From: Quercus robur
Taxonomy: Eukaryota > Streptophyta > Magnoliopsida > Fagales > Fagaceae
Direction of reading: 5' to 3'
Assembly (NCBI RefSeq): GCF_932294415.1
Contig: NC_065538.1
Span: 80,985,834-81,049,833 of the forward strand
DNA: 64,000 nucleotides
Position 1 is the first letter of the stretch, and each line of letters opens with the position of its first letter. The notes under the pieces are model-generated. The model saw nothing but the letters and a program-made list of their open reading frames with translations, had not been told where the DNA came from and searched no databases. This document shows, one piece after another, positions 1 through 11,964 of the stretch. The position numbers and the translations under genes are program-made.

Positions 1-2817
1 TTTTGGGAATGTGAGATTGGAATTGAACCGTTTGAAAAAGGACCTAGCTAGAGAAGAGAGGGCAGCCATGGTTAGTGGGAGTAATATTAAGGTGGGACAA
101 ACTAAAAAAAAAAAAAAAAGAAAAGAAAAAGAAAAAAAGATTGAGGTGTTGCAAGATAGAGAAGCTATGATGTGGGCTCAATGATCATGAATTCTATGGG
201 CAAATCAAGGGGATAAAAATACAAAGAGATATAGAAGGAACTCCATGGAAGGTATTAGAGATGAGGGAGGTGTATGGAGAACTAGACAGAAGGATCTTGG
301 GGAAGTGATGGTGAATTATTACAAGTCTTTATTTACCTCAACAGATGGGAGGGTCTCCATAGGCATCTTAGATTGTGTGCCTCCAATGATAGATGAGGAG
401 ATGAATGAAAGTCTATGTAGAGAGTTTGAAGCAAGTGAAGTAGCTACTGCCCTCCAACAAATGGCGCCCCTTAAAGCACCTGGACCAGATGGCATGCCTC
501 CACTCTTTTATCAACATTTTTGGAGCACAGTAAATCATGATGTCACCTCATCCATCTTATCATGGTTGAACTTAGGTACTATACCTACTCCCCTGAACCA
601 CACTTGTATCACACTTGTTCCAAAAATAAACTCCCCTAAATATGCACACCAATTTCGCCCTATTAGCCTATGTAATGTCCTTTACAAAATTTACTCCAAA
701 GTTCTTGCAAATTGCCTCAAAAAATGATTCCCATCCATTATCATAGAACACCAATCAGCCTTCACTAAGGGTAGATTAATTTCTGATAATATTTTGGTGG
801 CCTTTGAGACTTTGCATAGTCTACAAAATTATAAGGGGGGTAATTATGGTTATATGGCACTAAAACTGGATATGAGTAAAGCGTATGATCGGATAAAATG
901 GTATTACTTAGAGGGGATAATGAGGAAGATGGGTTTTAGGGAGAGGTGGATAAATCTTGTAATGGGTTGTGTGAAAACATTATCATATTCTGTTTTGGTA
1001 AATGGAGAGTCCTGTGGGATGATTTTTCCTACAAGGGGGATTAGGCGGGGAGACTCACTTTCCCCCTTCCTATTCCTTCTTTGTATGGAGGGGCTGAATG
1101 GTTTAATTAAAAAGGCGGAATTATAATGTGATATCCATGGCTACTCCCTTTATAGGAGGGGCCTAAAACTAACGCATCTACTTTTTGTAGATGATAGTCT
1201 TATTTTTTGCAGGGTAACAATGGAGGAGTGTGACAATGTCTTGGAGATACTAAAAGAGTATGAAGTAGCCTCGGGTCAAAAAATGAATAGGAGTAAAACC
1301 TCCTTGTTCTTTAGCAAGTCTATTCTGGAGGAGGTGAAGCATGGAATTACGGTGGCTTTAGGTGTGCCAGAAATCTTGCACTAAGAAAAATACCTTAGGC
1401 TACCCTCCTTAGTTGGGAAAGAAAAAAAAAGAAAGTTTTAACTACATTAAGGAGAAGGTTTGGTAGAAACTTCAAGAGTGGGAAGCAAAATTACTTTCAC
1501 AAGCCGAAAGGGAAGTGCTCTAAAAGGCGTCATACAAGGCATCCCCACTTACACTATGGGATGTTTCAAATTGCCGGTGAGTTTGTGCAATGAAATCAAG
1601 GCTCTATTCAAAAGATTTTGGTGGGGTCAAAGGGGCGACCATAGAAAAATCCATTGGATTAAATGGGAAGAGATGACAAAATCTAAAACTATTGGAGGTA
1701 TGGGCTTTCGAGATCTTGCTATGTTCAATGATTCCCTCTTAGCAAAGCAAGCATGGCGGCTTTTGCATAATAAAACCTCACTCTACTACAAAGTATTTAA
1801 AGCTTGTTTCTTCCCAAATTCATCGCTTATGGAGGCTGTCAATTCAAGGATGGGGTCTTATGCTTGGAAGAGTATCCTTAGAGGACGAGACCTCATTCAA
1901 AGTGGGGCATTATGGAGGGTAGGAAGTGGAGAAAAAATAAACATTTGGCAGCAACGTTGGCTGTGAAGAAAACATCAAACGTATCTTCCTACTTGCCCAT
2001 TGGAGAGTTTTGAAAATCATACCGTAGACTTACTTATTGACCCAAGCACAAGAAGATGGAATGAAGAGATGGTGGATGGATTATTTGTAGAATAGGATGC
2101 TAAGTTGATCAAGAAAATTCCCCTAAGTCGACATGTGCCAAAAGACACTTTGTATTGGCCTTACTCTACCTCAGGAACTTACTCTTGCAAGTCCGGATAT
2201 AGGTTCCTTAAAGAAGAAGAGGAGCTGCAATTAAATTCCAAACTCGTCCAATTTGTCATAAGCGGGTTTGGAAGGAAGTATGGTAGATGCAAGCTCCACC
2301 AAAGATAAAAAATTTTCTTTGGAGAGCATGCCGTAATGTACTTCCAACCAAACAAGCATTGATGAGTAGGAAAATTTTAGAGGATCGGATCTGTGAGAAG
2401 TGTAAACTGGCAATAGAAGACTCGGTGCACACAGTGTGGTCATGTCTGGAGTTGGATGTAGTGTGGGCTGATCAGGAAAAATGGGGGTTTAGGTGCGAAA
2501 TTGAGTTCACATGTGTAAGGAAGCTGCTGTCATGGATGATAGAGGAAGGAAAGTCACTGGAGCTGCTAGCATACACGGCCTGGACTGTTTGGAATCAAAG
2601 GAACAAGGTGAGGCTCAATTTGCAAGCCTATTCGCTGCACCAAGTTACTGAACAGACAACTAAATTGTTGGCGCAATATAGAGCCAACACAGAAGCATCA
2701 AGTGCGCAAGTGAGGAGCCACAAAAATGGAGGAAACAGGTGGAGAGCATCGCAAGCTGGTTTTGTGAAAGTTAACTTTGATGGAGTGGTAAAACAAATTA
2801 TTTCTCTATCTTGTTAA
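1..2817 (+). mobile_element. Plant L1-type LINE remnant (reverse transcriptase, zf-RVT, start of RNase H)
   Basis: Plus-strand remnant of a non-LTR retrotransposon ORF2. In order I see the RT fingers motif PLKAPGPDGMP (about 470-505), the FRPISLCNVLYKI block (about 650-690), LKLDMSKAYDRI (about 862-897), the catalytic FVDD (1184-1195), the thumb/connection IQGIPTYTMGCFKLP (about 1530-1575), a zf-RVT-like stretch KIKNFLWRACRNVLP (about 2305-2350), and the first residues of a plant-type RNase H, VNFDG (about 2768). The endonuclease would lie to the left of the window edge. Reading is mostly in one frame but is interrupted by stops, for example near 725, 1124, 1382, 1964 and 2093, plus one frame change near 2240-2285, so it is inactive. 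The 3' end is also missing: RNase H stops after about 20 residues and no UTR or poly-A tail follows. That is unusual for a LINE, which normally loses its 5' end. Confidence 0.9.
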
Positions 2818-4094
2818 ACTGTTAAATCAAGTAATTTCATTAAAATAATACTTTCACCCATTTATCTTTCAAATTCTTTTGAAAAAAAAAAAATTGACTC
2901 CATGTTTTATCCTTCTTTCATTTCACACCTTTTTTGCCAATTAAAATAGTGAGCTTTCACACAAATACACCATTAATAGTTATATTAATAAGTTAGTGAC
3001 AAAAATATAGTAAATAAGAAATATAATTTTAAATCAAAGATAAAAATACAATTAAAATAATTTAAAAATTACTATTCAAATATCATTAAATTTTTCTTCA
3101 TAAATTTTTGTATATAAATATTTAAACTTTATTTATTAAAATACATACGAACTCATATTTTTGTTTTTTTGTTTTTTTTTTTTCCAAATAAATGATTAAA
3201 TTGCGGTATTTAGCATGTTAGTTTGTGTTTAGTCTTATGTTAATGTTTCCTTGTGAGAAATATATATACGCTTTTGGCATTAACCTTTATTTTTAAATAG
3301 AAGCAGACTTGTCACTAACATGACAATCACATTGAGAGTGTTGGGCAACAAAAGTACTTCATAAGTGTATTTAAGAGAGGCATAGCCAAGTAAATGGTCC
3401 AAAATAGTCCCTAAAGGGAAAAGTTTAGCAACTATAGTCAACCATATTAGTGAATACTTAAACCCCTTAAGAAACCAATTAAATTTTAATATTTTCCAGT
3501 ATGAATTTTTTTTAAAAAAATAATATCCTAAATAACTTTCTAAGTGATATTAACCAAGGAATTAATTCTAAAATAAAAATAAAAATACTAAGGGCATGTT
3601 TGGTATACTATAATGGTTATTACAATGTAATAAGAACCAGGATAACAAGGAATGAAAGAAGTTGTACTGGAATAAGTATTCATATTCACCGGTTTGGTTA
3701 TAATAAATTAGTAAGATGATGGAATGATATCATTTTTAGTCAAATTTTCTAAGGTGCCCTTTTAAAGAAATTATATATTTACCCTTTTTTTTGTTTTAAT
3801 TGTATAGGGACTAATATTTTCATAAATAGTTAAAATGTATGTAAAAAATTGATAACATATTATACAGGTTAAAAAATTAATATCAATACTATTTTATAGT
3901 ATAAGAATATAGATATAATGAACAATTTTTCTTTTAAAAGAAAATCTAAATCAAATTGTAAAAATGAAATACATGACATCTAGCATGCAAGTGACGTCTT
4001 TTCAATAATGTTCACTGTCATTTTGTTAGACAGGAAGCTTGTGAGAGGACAAAGCCATATTTTGTTAGAGGAAGAGGTTGTTGCTGTGGGGCTA
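2818..4094. other. Gene-poor AT-rich spacer
   Basis: No coding signal. The stretch from about 3300 to 3480 is a repeat block shared with 50811-51000 (listed separately). At about 3592 a GGGCATGTTTGGTA start resembles the end of a MITE, but I could not find its partner terminus. Otherwise this is low-complexity A/T sequence. Confidence 0.6.
3300..3480 (+). repeat. Spacer block A, copy 1 (paralogous to 50811-51000)
   Basis: The stretch with 'agagaggcatagccaag', 'tccaaaatagtccctaaa' and 'atacttaaacccctta' recurs in the same order and orientation at 50811-51000, with scattered differences. The right-hand copy lies downstream of the intact S-receptor kinase gene (minus strand). I infer that block A marks the 3' flank of a duplicated RLK unit. 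No kinase exon survives next to copy 1. Confidence 0.7.
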
Positions 4095-4315
4095 GGAGCT
4101 AGGGACAAATAGGGAAATACCACCAGGGTCATTAACTTTAAAGTTTAAAAGACTATCTGAATTCTCAACCAAGCATATGAGATCAATGTATCATGTATAT
4201 TCTATATGAAATTTAAGGCTTAAGTACAAGGTACAGGACAAGGTAAAATGTATTGCACGCACAATCAATACACATGAATTTATAATTTCTTTTGTTGATC
4301 CTTTAATCTATATAT
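4095..4315 (+). repeat. Spacer block B, copy 1 (also at 29293-29490 and 48938-49130)
   Basis: Shared strings include 'gggacaaatagggaaa', 'aaaagactatctgaattc', 'gcatatgagatcaa' and 'cttaagtacaagg', followed by a conserved 'ttgacc/ttgatcctttaat'. The same order occurs at 29293-29490, upstream of the RLK copy at 25282-28491, and at 48938-49130. I infer the block is the 5' flank of a duplicated RLK unit. Confidence 0.75.
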
Positions 4316-4823
4316 AAAATAATAGGTGAAGTAGAGAGAGTGTGAAATTGAATTCCAAATTAGAACTCTAATTTTGTGCCATATGTCTAGAATCTGAAAT
4401 TGAAGTTGAATTTTGCATCATGTAGCTAAATGTATGTGAGTTCATTCTCATTAAAACCACTTCTATGTATCGGGTCAAGTGAGTTACTATGCTAATTAAG
4501 TTTTTTCTTGATTTTGTAGTCAAACGTGAAAACCAAAGAGATTAATATCTGTGATAAGAACTTGGTTTGGGTACATTGCATAATTTCCAAAAAGATAGCA
4601 AAGCTAGAGTTTACATCTTTGTTATAAATTGCTTACAAAGTTTGCATCTTTACATTTGCACTGAGTTTCGGATTAAAGTGTTTTCTTCTTAGTTCTGACA
4701 CTGAGTTTTGTTTACTATTCACTTACAAAGTTTGCATCTTTATATTTGTTATAAATTGCTAATATGTGATTAGATGCACATTATGCCTAAAATTCACTAT
4801 CCTTATATTTGGTTTTTTGTTCA

Positions 4824-4964
4824 GGTTTGGCACCTATAACAATGAAGAAATCACTGCTGTGGACCGATGGATGATACTTTTTGCAGGCTGCAAAGGAACT
4901 TAGTGATCAATGGAATCTCACGCGAATTGGAGAGGACCCGGCTGTAGATGTCTGGATGGCAGAT
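4824..4964 (+). pseudogene. Exon-like fragment, function not recognised
   Basis: A short stretch reads as protein and has splice-like borders. After 'ttttttgttcag' the reading is FGTYNNEEITAVDRWM. After an internal 'ttttgcag' it becomes AAKELSDQWNLTRIGEDP, then AVDVWMAD, followed by a good donor, 'gtgagt', near 4963. Compact charged-aromatic composition like this is rare in the surrounding A/T-rich DNA, so I take it as one or two exons of a host gene. No neighbouring exons were found, so it is probably a relic or a transposon-carried piece. I do not recognise the family. Confidence 0.45.
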
Positions 4965-5829
4965 GTGAGTTACTATGTTTTTAAAATGTTCAGTGAAGGT
5001 AAATGTTATGAACAATGTAAATTTTCCGGAGAGAGATTTATTATTCTATATTTACGCAAGTTTGGTCGCCTTCTTGGAGTGGATCACTCCACCCTGTCTT
5101 TCTACCGGAATTTTTTATGCAGATTGTTACAATTTAATTCGAAATTTTATTTGAATTTTCCTATTGTTGTTACTATCATATATTATCATTCCAATTGTTC
5201 AATTAGAATCTGAAATTGGAGTCCAATTTTACTATACACGTATACAATCTAATTATTTTTAATTTTGCTGTCATGTGCAGAAGCCAATGAGATGAAATTA
5301 ATAACACATTAAACACTCATGCTTTGGAAATTGGTAGTACCAATCTAAATCCATTGGACCTGCTTCGTGATAATACAACTATGAAGGATGTATAAAAACA
5401 CGCACAAACCCCTCTCTCTATAAAAAGAGATTGGAGAGAATTTCTTTTATCAGCCATGGAACTTCAAAGGTTTTTTCTTCACACAAATGCCCATCATGTT
5501 ACAAAATGACCCATCGTAAACTACAAAATGAGTACAATTCTAAGGGTTTTTTTTTTTTTTTTTTTAAATTTTTTAAGCTGCGAAAATTTCAATCACCAAT
5601 AGAGATTGAAGATTCAAAAGCGTGAATGGATCTTTTGGATAAACATTGTCACCAAGGTTCATCTTTCTATGCAAAATATATATACTCTAAGTTTTGTTAA
5701 TGAAATTTTCTGGTTAATAATATGAATTTAGACTTAACTGAGCCTTTTAAACATGAATAAATTCATGATTAATAATATATCCAATCTCGTGCGATAGCAT
5801 GGGGTTACATACTAGTAGTGTAATAATCG

Positions 5830-6260
5830 CCAAGCTTTGTAATTCAATGGCATAACCACCACACCCCCCCCCAAACAATCCCCCCCCCCCCCCCCCCCCC
5901 CCCCCACCTTATTGTTGTAGCTAGTGAATTATCAAAAAAAAAAAAAAATTTACGTATAGTCACCTCATTTGTTGTACCATATACGCATCCAATGAAAAAT
6001 CTGCTATATGAAGAAAGCAGATATAGAGAACTTTATACAGCTGGCGTTTTTAGCATTTTGGTGGATAAAAAGCACAATATTCGCAGTAATTTCCATACAT
6101 TGTAAAAGGACTTGTAAAGCTAAGTCAAAATAATTCAAAAAAATCTCTTTCAATTACACAAACACAAACAGACAAAAAGTAAAATCACAAATATTTCTAG
6201 CAGTACTCAAGCAATAAACAATAGTAAGAAATGTGAATTAAAGAATGGCATGATTAAGTA
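5830..6260 (+). repeat. Spacer block C, copy 1, with RLK-unit flank
   Basis: 'tagctagtgaattatc', 'tagtcacctcatttgttg' and 'catccaatg.aaaatct' recur at 49150-49275 and, more diverged, at 17735-17830. The end, about 6205-6260 ('agtaagaaatgtgaattaaagaatggcatgatta' read with differences), matches 29640-29690, 31380-31441 and 19023-19050. In two of those places a chaperonin-60 exon fossil follows. Here the homology stops just before it. Confidence 0.7.
5868..5906. repeat. Poly-C tract
   Basis: Nearly uninterrupted run of cytosines with two short breaks (ccaaacaatcc), followed at about 5933 by a run of adenines. Such long C homopolymers are uncommon in plant DNA and error-prone in sequencing. Confidence 0.9.
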
Positions 6261-6703
6261 GCTATAGAACATAGATGTGTCCACGTGATATTACTGATAC
6301 AAACGATGACGTTTAATAAAAGCCTTTTAAGTATTGCACCAAACGGTGTTGTCTCCTAATGTAGCTGTTAGATTTCAAAGTTAGTTACAGTAGCCTGTGA
6401 ACCAGAACCTCTATGTAATACTCTTGTTTGTGGCGAAATAAAAGTGAGGATAAATATTAATTCAAAAGTTTTCATTTAAACTCATTTTGTTAATTATGCG
6501 GATTAATTAACAATGATTTGGTTAGACCAATTTGGTGATCACAGTATTAATAAAGTTTACCACAGCTACAATATAAACTAAAGCTAGAGATTGAAGCAGT
6601 CGACACAAGAACACATAATTGATAATGAAATGAGAAACCAACTTCAAAGGAAAAAACACTCTGATATTACCTCTACCTCAATAAAGTAATCCACCATATG
6701 AAG

Positions 6704-7888
6704 TCATAGGGGTGGGTTTGGGTGGGTTTTGGGTGGGCATAATTAGGTTGGGTATATAAAACTCATTTACCCATTAAAACCCATTTAACTAATTGTTTCT
6801 AACCCAAATCTAACCCAATCCAATTATTATCGGTAAACCCCAACTTACCCAATTACCCAATTATCAAAATTACTAAAATGCCATTACAGTGAAAACCCCA
6901 ACACTTTCTTGGATTTCCTTTTTCACTCTCTCTAGTCTCCATTCTTGGAATTAAAAAATTTTCACATAAGCACATCCACATCAGCAATTATATTAAAAAT
7001 CCAAATAAAAAAATATTTTCTTTTCTTTTCTATTTTCTCTCACTTTCTTGCCAACCATACAGTGCAACAAATACAAAGAAATGTCATTTCAAGCTCAAAA
7101 CATTCCGGGAAAAAGAAAAAACTTTTCTTTACAATGGCCTCAGTTGGATACAAAGAAGAGAGGAGGAGATTGTGGAATGAGGCTTGGGATGTGAGAAGCT
7201 TGAGAAGCTTAGCGTTAGTGAGGCGGAGCTCAGTGTTCTCGTGGCAAAGAGACTCTGCCTCAAAGAGAAGATCGATGAGGCAAGCTCGGTAGAGATCGCA
7301 GTGTTCATTGAGTTCTTGGTACTGGAGGATCAATCGAGCTTGGTTGAGGCGATTCTGAGTGGATGAAACGACATCGTCGATGGAGGATGAACACATGGAA
7401 GGGCTGCTCATGAGGGAGATCGAGGTGGTGGTGGTGGTTGATAATGGTGATTTTGACGGGAAAATAGAGTGGTAGAGGGAAGCAAAGTCGGTGCCGAAGT
7501 TTTGGTTTTCGAGGTGAAGAGTGGTTTTGACAATTTCTTCATGCGGTGGAGTTGATGATGCGGTGGTCGTGTTGGTGGTTGATGGAGGAGACGCGTCTTT
7601 CTCCATTTGTCTAAAATTTTCCCGAGAAATAAACAGGGAAAAGAAAGTGAAGGGTCTCTTTTTTCTTTTTTCTTTTTTAATTTTTTTATGGGAAAGGCTG
7701 AGTTAAATTTTGGTAAATTGTTTTTGTGTTAAATGGGTCTTATTGGGTTTTTAGTTAAAACCCAATAATCACTGGGTCTAATTGAGTTGATGCTCATTTA
7801 ACCTAACTAATACTTGGGTGGGTTTGGATTTAATTAGAGCGGATGGGTTTGGGTGGGCAAATAGGTTTGGGCTTACTTTGTCACTCCT
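6704..7888. mobile_element. hAT-type non-autonomous element with captured host exon (Pack-type)
   Basis: The 1185-bp unit is flanked by an exact 8-bp target duplication, ATATGAAG (6696-6703 and 7889-7896), the size typical of hAT insertions. Its ends are related but imperfect: 'taggggtgggtttggg' on the left and, reverse-complemented, 'taggagtgacaaag' on the right. Both subterminal regions are packed with GGGTT/TGGGT repeats, as in many plant hAT elements. It has no transposase. The middle carries a 188-codon open reading frame on the minus strand that looks like a captured host first exon (next entry). Confidence 0.75.
7040..7606 (-). pseudogene. Captured first exon resembling N-terminus of a plant CCCH zinc-finger protein (C3H14/C3H15-like)
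   Basis: 188-codon uninterrupted frame inside the hAT element. It begins MEKDASPP, has Ser/Thr-rich stretches, a FASLYHSIFPS motif (about residues 41-51), and a helical, leucine-rich segment, RLNQARLILQYQEL to AESLCHENTELRLTNAKLL (about 86-135). This resembles the leader and coiled region ahead of the tandem CCCH fingers in the Arabidopsis C3H14/C3H15 group (from memory, not searched). No CCCH finger is present. The homologous-looking part ends near residue 160 at a GTAAAG that could be the donor of the original exon 1. What follows looks like intron or element sequence. The frame may be transcribed from captured promoter DNA, but no evidence of function exists. Confidence 0.5.
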
Positions 7889-7896
7889 ATATGAAG

Positions 7897-8626
7897 AGAA
7901 GTTGTACAAGTTAGTTCAAACCCAGGACCCTAGACTGTACTTGTTAGATAAACTTATTGACGTGACATAATCGCCTCACACTAGCTTTAAACCTTTTGAT
8001 CTGTTATGTATGAAATTATGAATACCTTGTCTCACGAACTGCATCTATGATCACAATTAGATCTTCTAGCCGATTCGAAGGTGGTCTAGCCGATTCCAAG
8101 GACCACCTTAAAGATTTGTGCCCTGCATCAACTTATTGGGATTATAAACTTTGTGCCTTCAGCTCTTGTTTACCAAAAGACCAACTTCGTTCTTGAATAA
8201 AGATTTATGAGACATAAGTTGATCAAAACTAGGTACAGGTTTTCTCTCATTGGCACATGAAAATAGTCTCTAAACCTCTTGTTGAAGTCGTGCTATAATA
8301 AACCTTTCATATATTTGCATGTGGGGCACAAAAAACAAGGCAATAGCATACTCAATTATAATACGTAAAATTTTGTTTTAATAATTTTTTATCGATCTAG
8401 TCACAATCGAACATCTATTGAAAATCATTTTTAATTGACAGAGCATTGATCGAATGGCTACTGAAATTACAAAATACTCTTGAAAAACTGTCTTGTTTTG
8501 GATTGCATCTTAGGCCTTTTGAACCTAGAATTTGACACATATTACAAAATCAATAAAAGATATTACAAAGTCATGGAATTTGCCAACTTAAATCCTAACA
8601 ATTTCCCCATTTGGCAATTTTGTGAC
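7897..8626 (-). other. Degenerate Ty1/copia-like LTR or 3' region (tentative)
   Basis: Read on the minus strand, 'gccaaatggggaaat' followed by TGTTAGGATTTAAG (about 8600) looks like the polypurine-tract/LTR junction of a copia-type element. The sequence down to 7897 would then be its LTR, continuing left of the inserted hAT element. There are no coding domains and no partner LTR, so this is only a suggestion. The 861-bp solo LTR at 8627 is inserted next to it. Confidence 0.25.
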
Positions 8627-9487
8627 TGTTAGGTTCTAAGAATTTAGGAACTAAATGTATTAGAACTTCAATTTATAATGTGTTGGCAAACCATGATCAA
8701 AACTTAGAGTCTAGATTTAGGCTGCTCAAAGTGTATTTATTTGTAAAGTTGGAATCGAATGAATTGTAGGATTTATTGGCTAAATCTGCAAGGCTCAATC
8801 GATCGAAAATTAGGCTCGATCGATTGAACCTCGTGCAGATTGTTTTTTTATAGAATTTCTAACTCAGCCCAAGCCTAGTTTGACGTGTAGGGTTTTATAT
8901 TTTACTCCAATTATAAAAGGAAAAACCCTAGCTACGTTTTAGAGGTTGTTAATATACTGTGTGTTGAATCTCTTATGAGATCAAAAAGTGTTTACCTTTG
9001 TACACACTTTAGGGTTATCAAGATTCATCTCAAGAACTTGGTAATCGCTTCAGTTGCTGCATAAAGAATTTAAGAAGATCTGAAACCTTCAAGTGGAGTC
9101 TCAAAGTCATAAGTGGGAGTACTTGTGGTTGCAATGGATCAAAGAAAGAAGTAATTCGTAAACTCGGAGCTGTCACGTGGTCGTAGTAGTAAGTTTTCTA
9201 CACGAGGTAGCAATAGGATGTTAGTGGTCTAAGTCTTATTCTACAAACTTCAATTCTTTCATAGTAGATTTGTTTTACTTTGAGGATAGTTAGGTTAAAT
9301 CATTCTCAGGTTTTTTACCGGTTTGGTTTTCCTGGGTTATCATATCATTGTGTTATTTACTTTTCCGCTTTATTTACATGATATGATTTGATTGTATTAA
9401 CCTATATCTAAATAATTATCTAAGTAATCACTTGGCTAAATAACTAAGTTAAACAACTTTTGTTTTAGGGGGTTCTAAAAATGAACA
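8627..9487 (+). mobile_element. Solo LTR (861 bp) with 5-bp target duplication
   Basis: Starts TGTTAGGTTCTAAG and ends TTCTAAAAATGAACA (TG...CA). It is bounded by identical 5-bp copies of GTGAC at 8622-8626 and 9488-9492. Removing it restores a continuous 'caattttgtgacaaaact'. No internal domain remains. The family is not determined, and orientation was chosen from the TG...CA reading only. The exact target duplication suggests moderate age. Confidence 0.75.
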
Positions 9488-9492
9488 GTGAC

Positions 9493-10048
9493 AAAACTGA
9501 AAAACCACAAATTGAACCAAGACTGACTGACTTATAAGACTTAAAACAAAGTAGAAAACCTATCTTTCATGAAAACATGAGCAAACACATTAACGCATTG
9601 CACTATGCAGAAAGCATAATAAGCTATATCATTAATTGCTAAAAATGACGGGCTTACATAAATCCTTTATCAGATAGCAAGATAATATAGGCAATAAGCA
9701 TAACATATATGAAACAAACCCATATTAATAATAGATTAACATTCAGCACAATTTGATGTCAAAACTAATGTTGGTTAAAAAAAAAAATTCAAAGGTACAT
9801 AATTAAAAGCTAACAAGTCCCCCCCAAACATCAGTAGTCGAAGAAACACGATAGGGGGAAGGACTAGGATTGTCTTCGTCAAAAAGGGTAGCTTCATCCG
9901 TAGCATGAATGTCTTTAATTGGAAACATCAATAGGGTTTGAAGAAGAAGATTGAGGTCAAGGTCATATCAACTGAGATCTATTAAGTTCCATAGTACCAC
10001 AATCAATAGTAGTGGAAGTTTAAGAGGATTCAGACCAGGAGGGATAAA
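9493..10048. other. Non-coding stretch, no feature recognised
   Basis: Contains short purine-rich segments and a 'cccccccaaacatc' run, but no reading frame, repeat pair or splice pattern I can support. It may continue the copia-like remnant on the left. Confidence 0.4.
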
Positions 10049-10561
10049 TAGGGGTGGAGCTATAGCAAAGCTTGGGGGGCATGGACCCCCTAAATTTTAA
10101 AAATTTATTTTATATTATGAATAAGTATTAAAATTTTAAATATTTAGCTACAAAAATAGAAGTTTGCCCTCCAAATGTTTCAGTTAGTCCAATGATACTC
10201 TTAAAAACCAATAGAATTTGTCATTTGGTCTATAGTTCTAGAGACAATGTAGTTTTTGTTTTCTCTAATTTGTTTTTTTGTACATGTTTAATATCAAATT
10301 AGATTGCTTTTATATAGTATTGGAGTTTAAAAGATGATAAGTTCTCCTAAAAAATTATCTTGCAAATATGCATACGTGAAAGTTGTTAATTTTATATATA
10401 ATATATTTATAAATTATGGCCTACTCTAGTATCAAAATATTAATGTTTATATTTGTGTATGTATATTTAGGCATGTGTGTGATGATTTATCTTGACTTAA
10501 GACTAATAAATTAGTAACAAAATTTGGCTCCTCCAAACAAAAAATCCTAGCTTCGCCCCTA
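10049..10561. mobile_element. hAT-like MITE
   Basis: Left end TAGGGGTGGAGCTA and right end, reverse-complemented, TAGGGGCGAAGCTA form a 14-bp imperfect terminal inverted repeat of the widespread plant 'AGGGGCGGAGC' type. The interior is A/T-rich and non-coding. Flanks (ggataaat / gatgataaa) are similar but not an exact 8-bp duplication, so the insertion looks old. Confidence 0.65.
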
Positions 10562-10597
10562 GATGATAAAATTGAAGTGCAAGAAAACTGAGTCATC

Positions 10598-11794
10598 ACA
10601 CAAGGAAACCCTTAAAGGCTACATCTTTATTATGTAGGAGTGTAGTATAATAACCTGTGTTACAATGAACCCAAACATGAGTATATATAGGTGACTAAAT
10701 ACTATACTACTAGTACAAGTAGGAGTGATTTTGGCCTAATAAATTGGGTTAATATGTCTAATATATCTCTAACACCCTTCTCAAACTCAAGGCGGAATGA
10801 TGCTAACGAGGCGACATTGCTGACGTAGCGAGCTTTCGTGCATGCTAATGTGGCTAAAGCTAGCGTGTTTACTGACGCGGTGTGCTCACGTGTCTACTGA
10901 CGCAACCTAGTGACATCATTGAATGACATCGAATGACATCAACATGGATTCTTCAGCATGTGCATGGCGTGTGATGGCAACGACATATAGCAAGAACTCC
11001 AGGTGGTGTGTGTAGACGCATGTTATAGCAGATGACCGTAGGATTTCATGGTTTTGTAGATCGAGGGACAACAACGCTGACAGAGCGGCACATATATTTA
11101 ACCGATGAACTGCACTTGAGATCCAAGAAGGTGTGTGGGATGAGATTACGGAGCCTTTGGCAGCGCGTGGTGGCATGTGCAGCTACCGATGTGGACCTGG
11201 TTCCTGGGTTTTGACCGTAGAAGGCCATGGAACATGTCTGTGTGGTTGACTTTGTCAGGCGAAGGCTTGATGTGCACAAATCTAACAAGTGAGTCACAAG
11301 TTGCTTGTGTTTGTGGATCTTGGACATAGCAGTGACCTATGGCAGCTGAGTGATGCCATGGAGTCTAGATTTAAAATCACAAAAAAGCTCCTATGATTTT
11401 AATTGGTGGTGTGCACGTGGGAAACTTCTTTGCTATGTAGAGTTAGTTGTTTAATGCCATGAACGAAGTTTGGTTTGATACCATGTTAAATATATTAGGA
11501 ACGTGATGTATTATACCATGTTGTATATACTACAATGGATGTAGAAGGAGAAGCATAGAATAGGAATACTGAGAATACGTGGGTTACGTGGTTTAGCCTT
11601 ATCGGTCTACATTCACAGAGGAAACCCTTAAGGGCGGCTACATCTTTATTATATAAGAGTGTAGTATAATAACCAGTGTTACATTGAACACTAACATGAG
11701 TATATATAGGTGATTAAACCCTAGATTACTAGTACAAGTATGAGTGGGTTTGGGCCTATTACATTGGGCTAATATGTCTAATATATCTCTAACA
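10598..11794 (-). mobile_element. Small non-autonomous LTR retroelement (TRIM/LARD-like fossil)
   Basis: Read on the minus strand, the 5' LTR spans 11794-11484 (311 bp, TGTTAGAGATATAT ... TTTAACA). It is followed at once by a TGGTATCAAACC primer-binding-like site (11483-11472), the usual initiator-tRNA-Met pattern. A related LTR starts at 10774 and continues to about 10598, shorter than its partner. A purine-rich tract (TTGAGTTTGAGAAGGG) sits just before it. The roughly 700-bp interior has no gag or pol similarity. The two LTRs differ at many positions, so it is a fossil of some age. Confidence 0.75.
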
Positions 11795-11933
11795 CAAATG
11801 TGATTACAAATCAATATATTACTAAAAGCTGAAGCGTGGCATTTATAGTTGCTGAGCTCCTGTTGCGCCACCCCATCACCACGTCATTCGCTACATAATT
11901 AATATTTATTCCTTTTTTTTTTACAAATATAAA

Positions 11934-11964
<31 letters not shown>

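Noticed and set aside
5431-5625. 64-codon plus-strand frame
   Set aside because: Ends in a poly-Phe tract from a T-run, with no domain and no splice context.
10916-11327. Overlapping frames of 60-93 codons on both strands
   Set aside because: They lie in the interior of the small LTR element, overlap each other on opposite strands and show no domain.
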